Of a stretch of DNA of 64,000 nt, positions 42,476 to 50,663 are shown in pieces. A program made the position numbers and the translations under genes. Every line of letters starts with the position of its first letter. Positions within the stretch are counted from its first letter, which is position 1. The stretch spans positions 117,466 to 181,465 of the forward strand of contig NZ_FNDR01000013.1 in the NCBI RefSeq assembly GCF_900099805.1. The letters are read 5' to 3'. The DNA is from Variovorax sp. OV700 (GTDB taxonomy: Bacteria > Pseudomonadota > Gammaproteobacteria > Burkholderiales > Burkholderiaceae_C). Below the pieces are notes generated by a model. It was not told the origin of the DNA. It was given only the letters and a program-made list of their open reading frames with translations, and did no database searches.

Positions 42476-43249
42476 TTATTTTTCCGCGAAGGCGCGTTCG
42501 ACGACGAAATCGCCCGGCGTCGAGGTGTTGCCTTCCTTGAAGCCGCGCCCTTCGAGGATGTGCTTCAGGTCCACCAGCAGGCCCGGGCTGCCGCACAGCA
42601 TCACGCGGTCTTCCACCGGGTTGAGCGGGGGCAGGCCGAGGTCGTCGGTGAGCTTGTTGGTCGAGATCAGGTCGGTGATGCGGCCCTGGTTGCGGAACTC
42701 CTCGCGGGTGACCGTAGGGTAGTAAAGCAACTGCTTCTCGACCATCTCGCCCAGGAACTCGTGCTTGGGCAGGTGGTCGGTCACGAGGTCGTGATAGGCC
42801 AGCTCGTCGACCTGGCGTACGCCGTGCACCAGGATGACCTGCTCGAACTTCTCATAGGTCTCCGGATCGCGGATGATGCTCATGAACGGTGCGAGGCCGG
42901 TGCCCGTGCCGAACAGGTACAGGCGCTTGCCCGGCAGGGTGTAGTCGATCAGCAGCGTGCCGGTGGGCTTGCGGCCCACGATGATGGTGTCGCCCACCTG
43001 GATGTGCTGCAGTTTCGAGGTGAGCGGGCCTTCTTCCACCTTGATGCTCAGGAACTCGAGATGCTCCTCGTAGTTCGGGCTCACGATGCTGTAGGCGCGC
43101 AACAGGGGCTTGTTGTTGACCTTCAGGCCGATCATCGTGAAATGACCGTTCGAGAAGCGCAGCGCCGGGTCGCGCGTGGTGGTGAAGGTGAACAGGCGGT
43201 CGGTCCAGTGGTGGACGCTCAGGACGCGTTCTTCGCTGAATGCACTCAT
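42476..43249 (-). CDS. fpr: Ferredoxin-NADP(+) reductase
   Basis: A 257-aa reductase of the bacterial subclass I type. FAD-binding motif LLRAYSIVSPNY (~residues 50-60), the pyrophosphate-binding LYLFGTGTGLAPFMSI (~110-125), the NADP-binding VMLCGSPGLLVDLK (~220) and the C-terminal FAEK tail typical of the Azotobacter/Rhodobacter form. It moves electrons between NADPH and ferredoxin or flavodoxin. In this cluster it lies divergent from a homologue of the ferredoxin-dependent 6-hydroxynicotinate reductase, so supplying that enzyme is a sensible role; a general oxidative-stress role cannot be excluded. Confidence 0.93.
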   Translation of the reverse strand: MSAFSEERVLSVHHWTDRLFTFTTTRDPALRFSNGHFTMIGLKVNNKPLLRAYSIVSPNYEEHLEFLSIKVEEGPLTSKLQHIQVGDTIIVGRKPTGTLLIDYTLPGKRLYLFGTGTGLAPFMSIIRDPETYEKFEQVILVHGVRQVDELAYHDLVTDHLPKHEFLGEMVEKQLLYYPTVTREEFRNQGRITDLISTNKLTDDLGLPPLNPVEDRVMLCGSPGLLVDLKHILEGRGFKEGNTSTPGDFVVERAFAEK

Positions 43250-43413
43250 ACGGAACTCAAGAGTTGGTTGAACAGTGGGAAGGTGGCTGGGCCGAAATGC
43301 ACGCCCCTGGGGCGCGAGCCTTCGGCCGGCTGCGAACCCTCCATTGTCGTTGGTCGGAAAAACCCCCGATGGATACCGCGAGAAAACACCATTGCAAGCA
43401 TCGGGCCTGTTTG

Positions 43414-43434
43414 CTACATTGACCGCGAATGTAG
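43414..43434. promoter_or_regulatory. Palindrome CTACATT-N7-AATGTAG, candidate operator
   Basis: Perfect 7-bp arms with the spacer GACCGCG, in the 324-base gap between the divergent fpr and hnr-like genes. It shares the half-site TGCTACA with the palindrome at 43451. A TetR dimer site is the favoured reading because the cluster encodes a TetR protein; untested. Confidence 0.6.
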
Positions 43435-43450
43435 TGAACGCAACATGAAA

Positions 43451-43468
43451 GTGTAGGGAATGCTACAC
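43451..43468. promoter_or_regulatory. Palindrome GTGTAG-N6-CTACAC, candidate operator
   Basis: Perfect 6-bp arms around GGAATG, 17 bases after the first palindrome. The ATG at 43460 falls inside it, which argues that the real hnr-like start is the ATG at 43574 and that this stretch is regulatory, probably near the transcription start. Confidence 0.6.
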
Positions 43469-43573
43469 AAACGGAAGGCGGTGCACAAGCGGGCAGACGG
43501 CACGTTTGTTGCAACCCTTCGCAGACCGAGATTCCGACGCCGACCCGCACCACACGCCCACGAGATCGCCCTG

Positions 43574-45190
43574 ATGACAGAACACACCAAGACAGACGGA
43601 CTGCCCGGCATGGACATGCCGGTGGCCTTCGACGCCGGCGGCAGCGCCTTCGGCAAGGCGCCACCGCGCAACGAGCGAATGAGCACCGCCAAGGTCGAGT
43701 GCAACGCCTGTCCGGTGCTGTGCCAGATCTCCGACGGCCGCACCGGCGCCTGCGACCGCTACGCCAACAGGGAGGGCGTGCTGGTGCGCGTCGACCCCGT
43801 GGTCCTGCTGCGCCGCGAGATCGCGAGCGAGGCCCCGGTGCTGGTGCCCTTCGACCGGCCCGCCGCGGAGAAGGCCGAAGCCGGCGCGCCCGACTGGAGC
43901 GGCGACCTCCTGCGCGCCGACGAAGTCTTCGTGACCGGCGTGGGCTCGTCCACCACCTATCCCGACTACAAGCCGGCCCCCTTCATCGTGGCTTCGAAAG
44001 CCCAGGGCGTCGACATGGTCACCGTCGTCACCGAAGGCATCTTCAGCTACTGCAGCTTCAAGGTGAAGATCGACACCGACCGCTTCCTCGGCTCCGAGCA
44101 GGCCAACGTGCGCTATCGCGGCGAAGTGGTCGGCCACGTCACCACGGCCGAATACGGCTCGCAGATGCTCTCTCTCGGCGGCGTGCACCACCTCACCGGC
44201 GGCAGCAAGAAGGAAGGCCGCATGACGGCCGAGCTGATGCAGCTCCTGGGCAACAAGAAGGCCGTCGAGTGCACCATCGACGGCGGCTCTACCCTCGTCA
44301 TCCAGGCCGGCAAGGCGCCCATCGTCAACGGCGTGGAAGAGCAGCGCATGCGCGTGGGCTGCGGCTCGGCGGCCGTCGGCATCTTCGCGCGCCAGTTCGC
44401 GGGCGTGGCCGACGAGGTGGTGGTGGTCGACGACCACATCACCGGCGTGCTCACCGAGCACCAGGCCGGGCGCTGCCTCGACATGGCGCCCTCGGGCATC
44501 CAGATGCTGGGGCGCAAATCCACGCCGGGGCGCTACTTCCAGGTGGCGAATCCGGGCAACGGCTGGGGCGGCACCGACATCGCCGATCCACTCTCGATCA
44601 TCGAGGGCTGGGAAGAAGGCGTGGCGCGCCCGGGCCTGCGCCTCCTGATGACATCGACCACCGGCGAGCATGCGCAGTGGTATGTGCTCGATGACGCATT
44701 GAAGCCTGTCGAGCAGCCCATGCCCGCCGAAGTACGCCGCATCGTCGAGCGCATCGGCGAAAACTGCGAGCCGTCGCTGTGCACCGTGCTGTTCCTCGGC
44801 GGTGCGGGCGGCAGTCTGCGTGCCGGCGTCACCGAAAATCCCGTGCTGCTGACACGCGCCATCAAGCGCGCGCTCGTCAACGTGACCTGCGGCGGCGCGC
44901 CGGCCTATGTGTGGCCCGGCGGCGGCATCACCGTGATGGCCGACGTCATGCGCATGCCCGACAACAGCTTTGGCACCGTGCCCACTCCGGCCATCGTGGC
45001 GCCCATCGAGTTCAGCATGCGGCGGGACGACTACCAGGCGCTTGGCGGGCACATGGAACACATCTTCTCGCTCGAGCAGGCGCTTGCGCGCGGCGCGTGG
45101 CAGGAAGACGGCGCGCCCTTGTCACGCCAGTGGGTCGTCATGGACGACGCGAATCCGTGGCCGCTCGGCCACCCACCCATGCTGGGCTGA
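43574..45190 (+). CDS. hnr: 6-hydroxynicotinate reductase homologue
   Basis: A 538-aa soluble protein. Cysteines 43, 46, 50 and 60 (CNACPVLC-9-C) form a likely [4Fe-4S] site at the N-terminus. Other marked segments are GVGSSTTYPDYKPAPF (~residues 121-137), TEGIFSYCSFKVKIDTDR, GGVHHLTGGSKKEGRM, VGCGSAAVGIFARQFAG and GGAPAYVWPGGGITVMADV. From memory this matches the family of 6-hydroxynicotinate reductase of nicotinate fermentation, which reduces 6-hydroxynicotinate to 1,4,5,6-tetrahydro-6-oxonicotinate with reduced ferredoxin. Enamidase, fpr and NicAB neighbours agree. The frame is open to 43460, but the start at 43574 leaves the palindromes outside the gene. Confidence 0.78.
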   Translation: MTEHTKTDGLPGMDMPVAFDAGGSAFGKAPPRNERMSTAKVECNACPVLCQISDGRTGACDRYANREGVLVRVDPVVLLRREIASEAPVLVPFDRPAAEKAEAGAPDWSGDLLRADEVFVTGVGSSTTYPDYKPAPFIVASKAQGVDMVTVVTEGIFSYCSFKVKIDTDRFLGSEQANVRYRGEVVGHVTTAEYGSQMLSLGGVHHLTGGSKKEGRMTAELMQLLGNKKAVECTIDGGSTLVIQAGKAPIVNGVEEQRMRVGCGSAAVGIFARQFAGVADEVVVVDDHITGVLTEHQAGRCLDMAPSGIQMLGRKSTPGRYFQVANPGNGWGGTDIADPLSIIEGWEEGVARPGLRLLMTSTTGEHAQWYVLDDALKPVEQPMPAEVRRIVERIGENCEPSLCTVLFLGGAGGSLRAGVTENPVLLTRAIKRALVNVTCGGAPAYVWPGGGITVMADVMRMPDNSFGTVPTPAIVAPIEFSMRRDDYQALGGHMEHIFSLEQALARGAWQEDGAPLSRQWVVMDDANPWPLGHPPMLG

Positions 45191-45193
45191 ACC

Positions 45194-46111
45194 ATGACCG
45201 CTCAACGCGCCGCGCTCGACAAGAACCGCTGGCACTTCAACCACGGTCCGATCGACATCGTGGCCGAGGCGCATGGCGACCCGTATGCCGTGGCCGCCGC
45301 GCACGACGCCGCATGGGCGCGCTTCGGCCATGTGCTGGCCGAGCTGGTGCGCGAGCTGCCGCTGCTGCGCCTGCCCGCGAGCGACAACATGCGCCCGCGC
45401 GGTGTGGTCGGCAGGCGCATGTGGGACGCCTGCGCCGCGTTCTCGCCGATGTTCATCACACCCATGGCGGCCGTGGCCGGTTCGGTGGCGCAGGAGCTGA
45501 TCGCGTTCTACGACCGCCCCGGCATCGAGCGCGCCTGGATCAACAACGGCGGCGACATTGCGCTGCACCTTGCGCCAGGGCAGTCGGCGCGCGTGGGCGT
45601 CTATGCCGACCTGGCGCGCTTCGACTGGCGCAAACATGTCGATGGTGAAGGCGGCATCCTCACCACCGACGGCCAGTTTGAAATCCGGGCGGAGCAGCCG
45701 GTGCGCGGCGTCGCCACCAGCGGCTGGCGCGGCCGCAGTTTCTCGTTGGGCATTGCCGACAGCGTGACCGTTCTGGCCGCGACCGCGGCCGCGGCCGATG
45801 CCGCCGCCACGGTGATTGCCAATGCCGTCGACGTGGACGATGCGGCCATCGAGCGGCGCCCCGCCAACGAGTGCAAGGACGACACCGACCTCGGCGACCT
45901 TCCGGTCACGGTCGACGTTCCGCCGCTGGCGCCCGCGCAGGTGAAAAGTGCGCTCGACACCGGAGCCGTTTGCGCCAAGGTGCTGCAGAAAGGCGGGCTC
46001 GTCTGGGCGGCTTTGCTCGTTTGCCAGGGTCAGTGGCGACTTGTTGAACCCTTATGCTCCAAGGCGCTGCCACAATCGCCATCCGGTGCAGTTGGTTCAG
46101 TATTTGCTTAA
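45194..46111 (+). CDS. UPF0280 family protein (ApbE-like superfamily)
   Basis: A 305-aa protein starting three bases after the hnr-like gene. Family blocks: HFNHGPIDIVAEAHGD, LPLLRLPASDNMRPRGVVGRRMW, FITPMAAVAGSVAQELI and WINNGGDIALHLAPG, the last equivalent to the nucleotide-binding stretch of ApbE proteins. UPF0280 has no proven function; its superfamily includes flavin transferases that attach FMN to a Thr/Ser of target proteins. The adjacent hnr-like protein contains SSTT at residues 125-128, so flavinylation of that enzyme is a testable guess. The C-terminal ~35 residues are less typical and may be strain-specific. Confidence 0.8.
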   Translation: MTAQRAALDKNRWHFNHGPIDIVAEAHGDPYAVAAAHDAAWARFGHVLAELVRELPLLRLPASDNMRPRGVVGRRMWDACAAFSPMFITPMAAVAGSVAQELIAFYDRPGIERAWINNGGDIALHLAPGQSARVGVYADLARFDWRKHVDGEGGILTTDGQFEIRAEQPVRGVATSGWRGRSFSLGIADSVTVLAATAAAADAAATVIANAVDVDDAAIERRPANECKDDTDLGDLPVTVDVPPLAPAQVKSALDTGAVCAKVLQKGGLVWAALLVCQGQWRLVEPLCSKALPQSPSGAVGSVFA

Positions 46112-46132
46112 CGAAAAGCAAGGTTCTTTTTC

Positions 46133-46774
46133 ATGATCGATATACGCCGCGTCTTCACCCATGTCGAGCACATCCACCACGAGTTCGGGCCGCGCGCCAA
46201 GACTCCGCTGGTGCGCGGTGCCATCGGCGCGGTGCTGACCAATCCGTTTGCGGGTCGCTACGAACCCGACATCCTGCCGATGATGGCGCTGCTCGACCCG
46301 GTGGGCGTTGACATGGCGCACAAGCTGCACGCCGCCATGGACGTGCCGCTCGAGCAGATCGCCACCTACGGCAAGGGCGCCATCGTGGGCGCCGCCGGCG
46401 AGCTCGAGCACGGCGCGCTCTGGCATGTGCCCGGCGGTTACGCCATGCGCGAACTGCTCGGCTGGAAGGGCGACCGCGCGGCCTACACCGCCGGCAAGGC
46501 CGAGGAAAAAACCGGCCAGCCCGGCAATGCGCTGTCCATCGTGCCCTCGACCAAGAAGGTCGGCCCGCCCGGCGCCGCGCTCGACGTGCCGCTCACCAAC
46601 ATCAACGCCAGCTACGTGCGCGGCCAGTTCGACGCCATCGAAGTGCGGGTGCCCGGCGCACCGGCGGCCGACGAGATCGTCTTCATCCTGGCGATGAGCA
46701 CGGGCTACCGCATCCATGACCGTGTCGGCGGTCTTCGCGCCGAAAACATCAGCAAGTGGGACGGCCTGCGCTGA
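46133..46774 (+). CDS. AA_synth (DUF1185) family protein, first paralogue
   Basis: A 213-aa protein of the family labelled amino acid synthesis, a name without firm experimental basis. Shared blocks with the next gene are LTNPFAGRYEPDI, TYGKGAIVGAAGELEHG, IVPSTKKVGPPGAALDVPL and DRVGGL near the end. I recall solved structures with a chorismate-mutase-like trimeric fold but no known activity. It has an insertion absent from the paralogue (GGYAMRELLGWKGDRAAYT). Position in the nicotinate-type operon suggests work on a pathway intermediate, perhaps downstream of ring opening. Confidence 0.85.
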   Translation: MIDIRRVFTHVEHIHHEFGPRAKTPLVRGAIGAVLTNPFAGRYEPDILPMMALLDPVGVDMAHKLHAAMDVPLEQIATYGKGAIVGAAGELEHGALWHVPGGYAMRELLGWKGDRAAYTAGKAEEKTGQPGNALSIVPSTKKVGPPGAALDVPLTNINASYVRGQFDAIEVRVPGAPAADEIVFILAMSTGYRIHDRVGGLRAENISKWDGLR

Positions 46775-46808
46775 GCTGCCCGCACCGAGACAAGAAGGAA
46801 CACAAGAC

Positions 46809-47393
46809 ATGACCGCCAACATTCGCAAGCTCGTCATCCAGGTCGACGAGACTCGCAAGGAAATGGGCCAGACGATCGATCCGCCCACGCGCCGTGCCGT
46901 CGCCATCGCGGTGATCGAGAACCCCTATGCGGGCCGCTTCAGCGAGAACCTCGACGAGTTGATCGCCATTGGCGAAGAGCTTGGCGCGCTCCTGGGCCAG
47001 AAAGCCGTGAAGGCGCTGGGCATCGAACCCGGACAGGTGCAGAGCTATGGCAAGGCCGCCATCGTCGGCGAGAGCGGCGAGCTCGAGCACGCGGCCGCCA
47101 TCCTGCACCCCAAGCTCGGCGCGCCGCTGCGCGTGGCGGTTGAAAAGGGCGCGGCACTCGTGCCCTCGGCCAAGAAGCGCGGCACGCTGGGCACGGCCAT
47201 CGACGTGCCGCTCGGCCACAAGGATGCGGCCTTCGTTCGCAGCCACTTCGACGCCGTCGAGGCGCGCGTGTCCGACGCGCCGCGCGCCAACGAGATCGTG
47301 GTGGCCGTTGCCGTCACCGACAGCGGCCGTCCGCTGCCCCGCATCGGCGGGCTGCAGGCGAACGAAATCAAAGGCGAAGACGGGCTGCGTTGA
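46809..47393 (+). CDS. AA_synth (DUF1185) family protein, second paralogue
   Basis: A 194-aa paralogue of the preceding gene: IENPYAGRFSENLDELI, SYGKAAIVGESGELEHA, LVPSAKKRGTLGTAIDVPLG, FDAVEARVSDAPRANEIVV, RIGGLQANEIKGEDGLR. The two proteins share roughly every second or third residue across their length and end in similar WDGLR/EDGLR tails, so they may form a hetero-oligomer. AGAAGG lies 14 bases before ATG 46809; the longer open frame runs into the first paralogue and is not used. Function unknown. Confidence 0.85.
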   Translation: MTANIRKLVIQVDETRKEMGQTIDPPTRRAVAIAVIENPYAGRFSENLDELIAIGEELGALLGQKAVKALGIEPGQVQSYGKAAIVGESGELEHAAAILHPKLGAPLRVAVEKGAALVPSAKKRGTLGTAIDVPLGHKDAAFVRSHFDAVEARVSDAPRANEIVVAVAVTDSGRPLPRIGGLQANEIKGEDGLR

Positions 47394-47468
47394 ATCCGTC
47401 CATCACCATTCAGCGCCTGTGCATTCACTCGTTTCTTCTTTCCTCTTTCGATCCCAAGGAGCTTCCTC

Positions 47469-48674
47469 ATGAACCCATTGCGTCACGTCTTCAGCGCCGC
47501 GGCCATTGCCACACTGGCCACGGCCCTCGTTCCTGCCCATGCCCAGGGCGTGATCAAGATCGGCGAGGTCAACAGCTACAAGGCCCAGCCCGCCTTCCTC
47601 GAGCCCTACAAGAAGGGCATGGAGCTGGCCGTGGAAGAGATCAACGCCAAGGGCGGCGTCAACGGCCGCAAGGTCGAGCTCATCACCCGTGACGACAACG
47701 CCAACCCCGGCGATGCGGTGCGCGTGGCCGAGGAGCTGGTCGCGCGCGAGAAGATCGATGTGCTCACCGGCACCTTCCTGTCGAACACCGGCCTGGCCGT
47801 GGCCGACTTCGCCAAGCAGAAAAAAATCTTCTTCCTGGCCGGCGAACCGCTGACCGACAAGATGACCTGGCAAGGCGGCAACGAATACACCTTCCGCCTG
47901 CGCCCCGGCACCTACATGCAGGCCGCGATGCTGGTGCCCGAAGCGGCCAAGCTCAAGAAGAAGCGCTGGGCCATCGTGTACCCCAACTACGAATACGGCC
48001 AGTCGGCCGTGGCCGCATTCAAGACGCTCCTGAAGGCCGCGCAGCCCGATGTCGAGTTCGTCGCCGAACAGGCGCCGCCGCTCGGCAAGGTCGATGCGGG
48101 TGCCGTGGTGCAGGCGCTGGCCGACGCCAAGCCCGACGCGATCTTCAACGTGCTGTTCGGCGCCGACCTTTCCAAGTTCGTGCGTGAAGGCAACACCCGC
48201 GGTCTCTTCAAGGACCGCACGGTGGTGAGCGTGCTCACCGGCGAGCCCGAGTACCTCGACCCGCTCAAGGACGAAACGCCCAACGGCTGGATCGTGACCG
48301 GCTATCCCTGGTACGGCATCCAGACGCCCGAGCACAAGGCCTTCTTCCTTGCGTACCACGGCAAGTACAAGGACTACCCGCGCCTGGGCTCGGTGGTTGG
48401 CTACACCATGATCAAGTCGGTGGCGGCCGGCATCGAAAAAGCCAAGAGCACCGAGACGCCCAAGCTCATTGCCGCCTTCAAGGGCCTGCAGGTTGACTCG
48501 CCCTTCGGCAAGATCAGCTATCGCGCCGAAGACCACCAGTCGACCATGGGCGCCTTCGTTGGCAAGACGAAGAACGACAACGGCAAGGGCGTGATGGTCG
48601 ACTACACGTATTTCGACGGCGCCAAGTTCCAGCCGAGCGCGGCCGACGTGAAGAAGTCTCGCGCCGCGGACTGA
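47469..48674 (+). CDS. Branched-chain-type ABC transporter substrate-binding protein, first copy
   Basis: A 401-aa periplasmic receptor: signal peptide (residues 1-26, ends ALVPAHAQG) and a type I periplasmic-binding fold (Peripla_BP_6) with INAKGGVNGRKVELITRDDN, LAGEPLTDKMTW, YPNYEYGQSAVAAFKTLL and VDYTYFDGAKF. Relatives bind amino acids, amides, urea or aromatic acids. Being the first transporter gene after the hnr/AA_synth genes and before a fused permease, it probably binds nicotinate, nicotinamide or a relative. AAGGAG lies nine bases before ATG 47469. Confidence 0.88.
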   Translation: MNPLRHVFSAAAIATLATALVPAHAQGVIKIGEVNSYKAQPAFLEPYKKGMELAVEEINAKGGVNGRKVELITRDDNANPGDAVRVAEELVAREKIDVLTGTFLSNTGLAVADFAKQKKIFFLAGEPLTDKMTWQGGNEYTFRLRPGTYMQAAMLVPEAAKLKKKRWAIVYPNYEYGQSAVAAFKTLLKAAQPDVEFVAEQAPPLGKVDAGAVVQALADAKPDAIFNVLFGADLSKFVREGNTRGLFKDRTVVSVLTGEPEYLDPLKDETPNGWIVTGYPWYGIQTPEHKAFFLAYHGKYKDYPRLGSVVGYTMIKSVAAGIEKAKSTETPKLIAAFKGLQVDSPFGKISYRAEDHQSTMGAFVGKTKNDNGKGVMVDYTYFDGAKFQPSAADVKKSRAAD

Positions 48675-48704
48675 TCTTTTTTTCTTCCCGGAACGCTTGC
48701 ACCC

Positions 48705-50627
48705 ATGAGCCTCTCGTCCCTGCTGCTTCAGTTCCTGACCGGGCTGTCGTCTGCTTCGTCGCTGTTCCTCGTGGGGGCCGGCCTTTCGTTGATCTTCGGC
48801 GTCACGCGCATCGTCAACTTTGCGCATGGCTCCTTCTTCATGGTGGGCATCTACCTTGCCTACACGCTGGTCGACAAACTCGGCACGCTCGGCTTCTGGC
48901 CGGCCGTGCTGATCGCCGCCCTCGCGGTGGGCGTGATCGGCGCGCTGATCGAAATGGTGCTGCTGCGCCGCATCTACAAGTCGCCCGAGCTGTTCCAGCT
49001 GCTGGCCACTTTTGCACTGGTGCTCGTCATCAAGGATGCGGTGCTGTATGTGTGGGGACCGGACGAATTGCTCGGCCCGCGCGCGCCGGGCCTGTCGGGC
49101 TCGGTCGACATCCTGGGCCGGCAGTTTCCGACCTATGACCTGTTCCTGATCGTCGTCGGACCGGTGGTGCTGGGCCTCATGTGGCTGCTGCTCACGCGCA
49201 CCCGCTGGGGCACGCTGGTGCGCGCTGCCACGCAAGACCGCGAGATGGTCAGTGCGCTGGGCGTGAACCAGGCCTGGCTGTTCACCGCGGTGTTCGCGCT
49301 CGGCGCCACGCTCGCGGCACTCGGCGGCGCGCTGCAGTTGCCGCGCGAGCCGGCCACGCTCGCGATAGACCTCAACACCATCGGCGCGGCTTTCGTGGTG
49401 GTGGTGGTGGGCGGCATGGGCTCGATTCCCGGCGCCTATGTGGCGGCGCTGCTGCTCTCCGAGATCAAGGCGGTCTGCATCTGGCTCGGCGTGGTCGAGA
49501 TCTTCGGCTACAGCGTGTCGTTCTCCAAGCTCACGCTGGTGGTCGACTTCATCGTGATGGCCATCGTGCTGGTGTGGCGCCCCTGGGGCCTCTTGGGCCG
49601 ACCGCAGGCGCCGAGCCGCTACGTGGGCATGCAGGAAGAGCCGCTGCGGCGCGCGAGCAAGGGCTATTTGTGGCTCGTCGCCGCGCTCGGCGTGGTGCTC
49701 ATGGCCACGCCGCTGCTCACGGCCGATTCGCCCTACACCACGGTGCTGATGATCGACCTGCTGATTGCGGCGCTCTTTGCGGCCAGCCTGCACTTCATCA
49801 TGGGACCGGCGGGCATGCATTCGTTCGGCCACGCGGCCTACTTCGGCCTCGGTGCCTACGGCGCCGCCCTGCTGGTGCGCGCGAGCGGCATGCCGATGGA
49901 GCTCGCGCTCGTCGTCGCGCCGCTGGCGGCCGCCATCGGCGCTTTCGTCTACGGCTGGTTCGCGGTGCGGCTTTCAGGCGTGTACCTTGCGATGCTCACG
50001 CTGGCCTTTGCGCAGATCACCTGGGCCGTGGTCTACCAGTGGGATTCGTTCACCGGCGGCAGCAACGGGCTCACCGGCGTGTGGCCTTCGGAGTGGCTGT
50101 CGGACAAGCGCACCTACTACTGGCTCACGCTGGTGCTCGTGGCGGCCGGCATCCTGATGCTGCGGCGCGTGCTGTTCTCGCCGTTCGGCTATGCGCTGCG
50201 CGCGGGGCGCGATTCGGTGCTGCGCGCCGATGCGATCGGTATCGACGTCAAGCGCATGCAGTGGACGGCTTTTGTCATTGCTGGTGCTGCTGCGGGGCTT
50301 GCCGGTTCGCTCTATGCTTTTTCGAAGGGGAGTATTTCGCCTGAGAGCCTGAGTGTCGACAAGTCGGTGGATGGCTTGGTGATGGTGCTGCTTGGGGGTA
50401 TTCAGACGTTGGCGGGGCCGGTGGTGGGGGCTGTGACTTTCAGCTGGCTGCATGACACGGTGGCGCGCAATACGGATTACTGGCGGGCTACGTTGGGGGC
50501 GATCATCCTGCTGCTGGTGTTGCTGTTTCCGCAGGGGATTGCTGGGTTTGCCAAGCAGTTGAGCGATCGATTGCTGCGGGGGCGCCGTTCGGAAGCGGAT
50601 GTTGCTTTGAAGGAGAAGCGGACTTGA
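48705..50627 (+). CDS. Fused branched-chain-type ABC permease (LivH-LivM)
   Basis: A 640-aa permease in which the two usual subunits are joined. Residues 1-~295 correspond to LivH (LIFGVTRIVNFAHGSFFMVG, TQDREMVSALGVN, GGMGSIPGAY); residues ~320-630 correspond to LivM (MGPAGMHSFGHAAYFGLGAYGAALL, LTLAFAQITWAVVYQWDSFTGGSNGL in parts, RDSVLRADAIGIDV). The join lies in a short cytoplasmic linker (RYVGMQEEPLRRASKG) with no repeat or frameshift scar. Fused LivHM proteins occur in several proteobacteria. A 700-base gap with a long inverted repeat separates it from the ATPase genes. Confidence 0.92.
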   Translation: MSLSSLLLQFLTGLSSASSLFLVGAGLSLIFGVTRIVNFAHGSFFMVGIYLAYTLVDKLGTLGFWPAVLIAALAVGVIGALIEMVLLRRIYKSPELFQLLATFALVLVIKDAVLYVWGPDELLGPRAPGLSGSVDILGRQFPTYDLFLIVVGPVVLGLMWLLLTRTRWGTLVRAATQDREMVSALGVNQAWLFTAVFALGATLAALGGALQLPREPATLAIDLNTIGAAFVVVVVGGMGSIPGAYVAALLLSEIKAVCIWLGVVEIFGYSVSFSKLTLVVDFIVMAIVLVWRPWGLLGRPQAPSRYVGMQEEPLRRASKGYLWLVAALGVVLMATPLLTADSPYTTVLMIDLLIAALFAASLHFIMGPAGMHSFGHAAYFGLGAYGAALLVRASGMPMELALVVAPLAAAIGAFVYGWFAVRLSGVYLAMLTLAFAQITWAVVYQWDSFTGGSNGLTGVWPSEWLSDKRTYYWLTLVLVAAGILMLRRVLFSPFGYALRAGRDSVLRADAIGIDVKRMQWTAFVIAGAAAGLAGSLYAFSKGSISPESLSVDKSVDGLVMVLLGGIQTLAGPVVGAVTFSWLHDTVARNTDYWRATLGAIILLLVLLFPQGIAGFAKQLSDRLLRGRRSEADVALKEKRT

Positions 50628-50663
50628 AGTGCGCTTGTCTTTCATTGTTCGGAGGTTTTCTTT

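Noticed and set aside
43460..43573. N-terminal extension of the 6-hydroxynicotinate reductase homologue
   Set aside because: The first ATG lies inside a palindrome and the added 38 residues are Arg/His-rich and unlike the rest of the protein.
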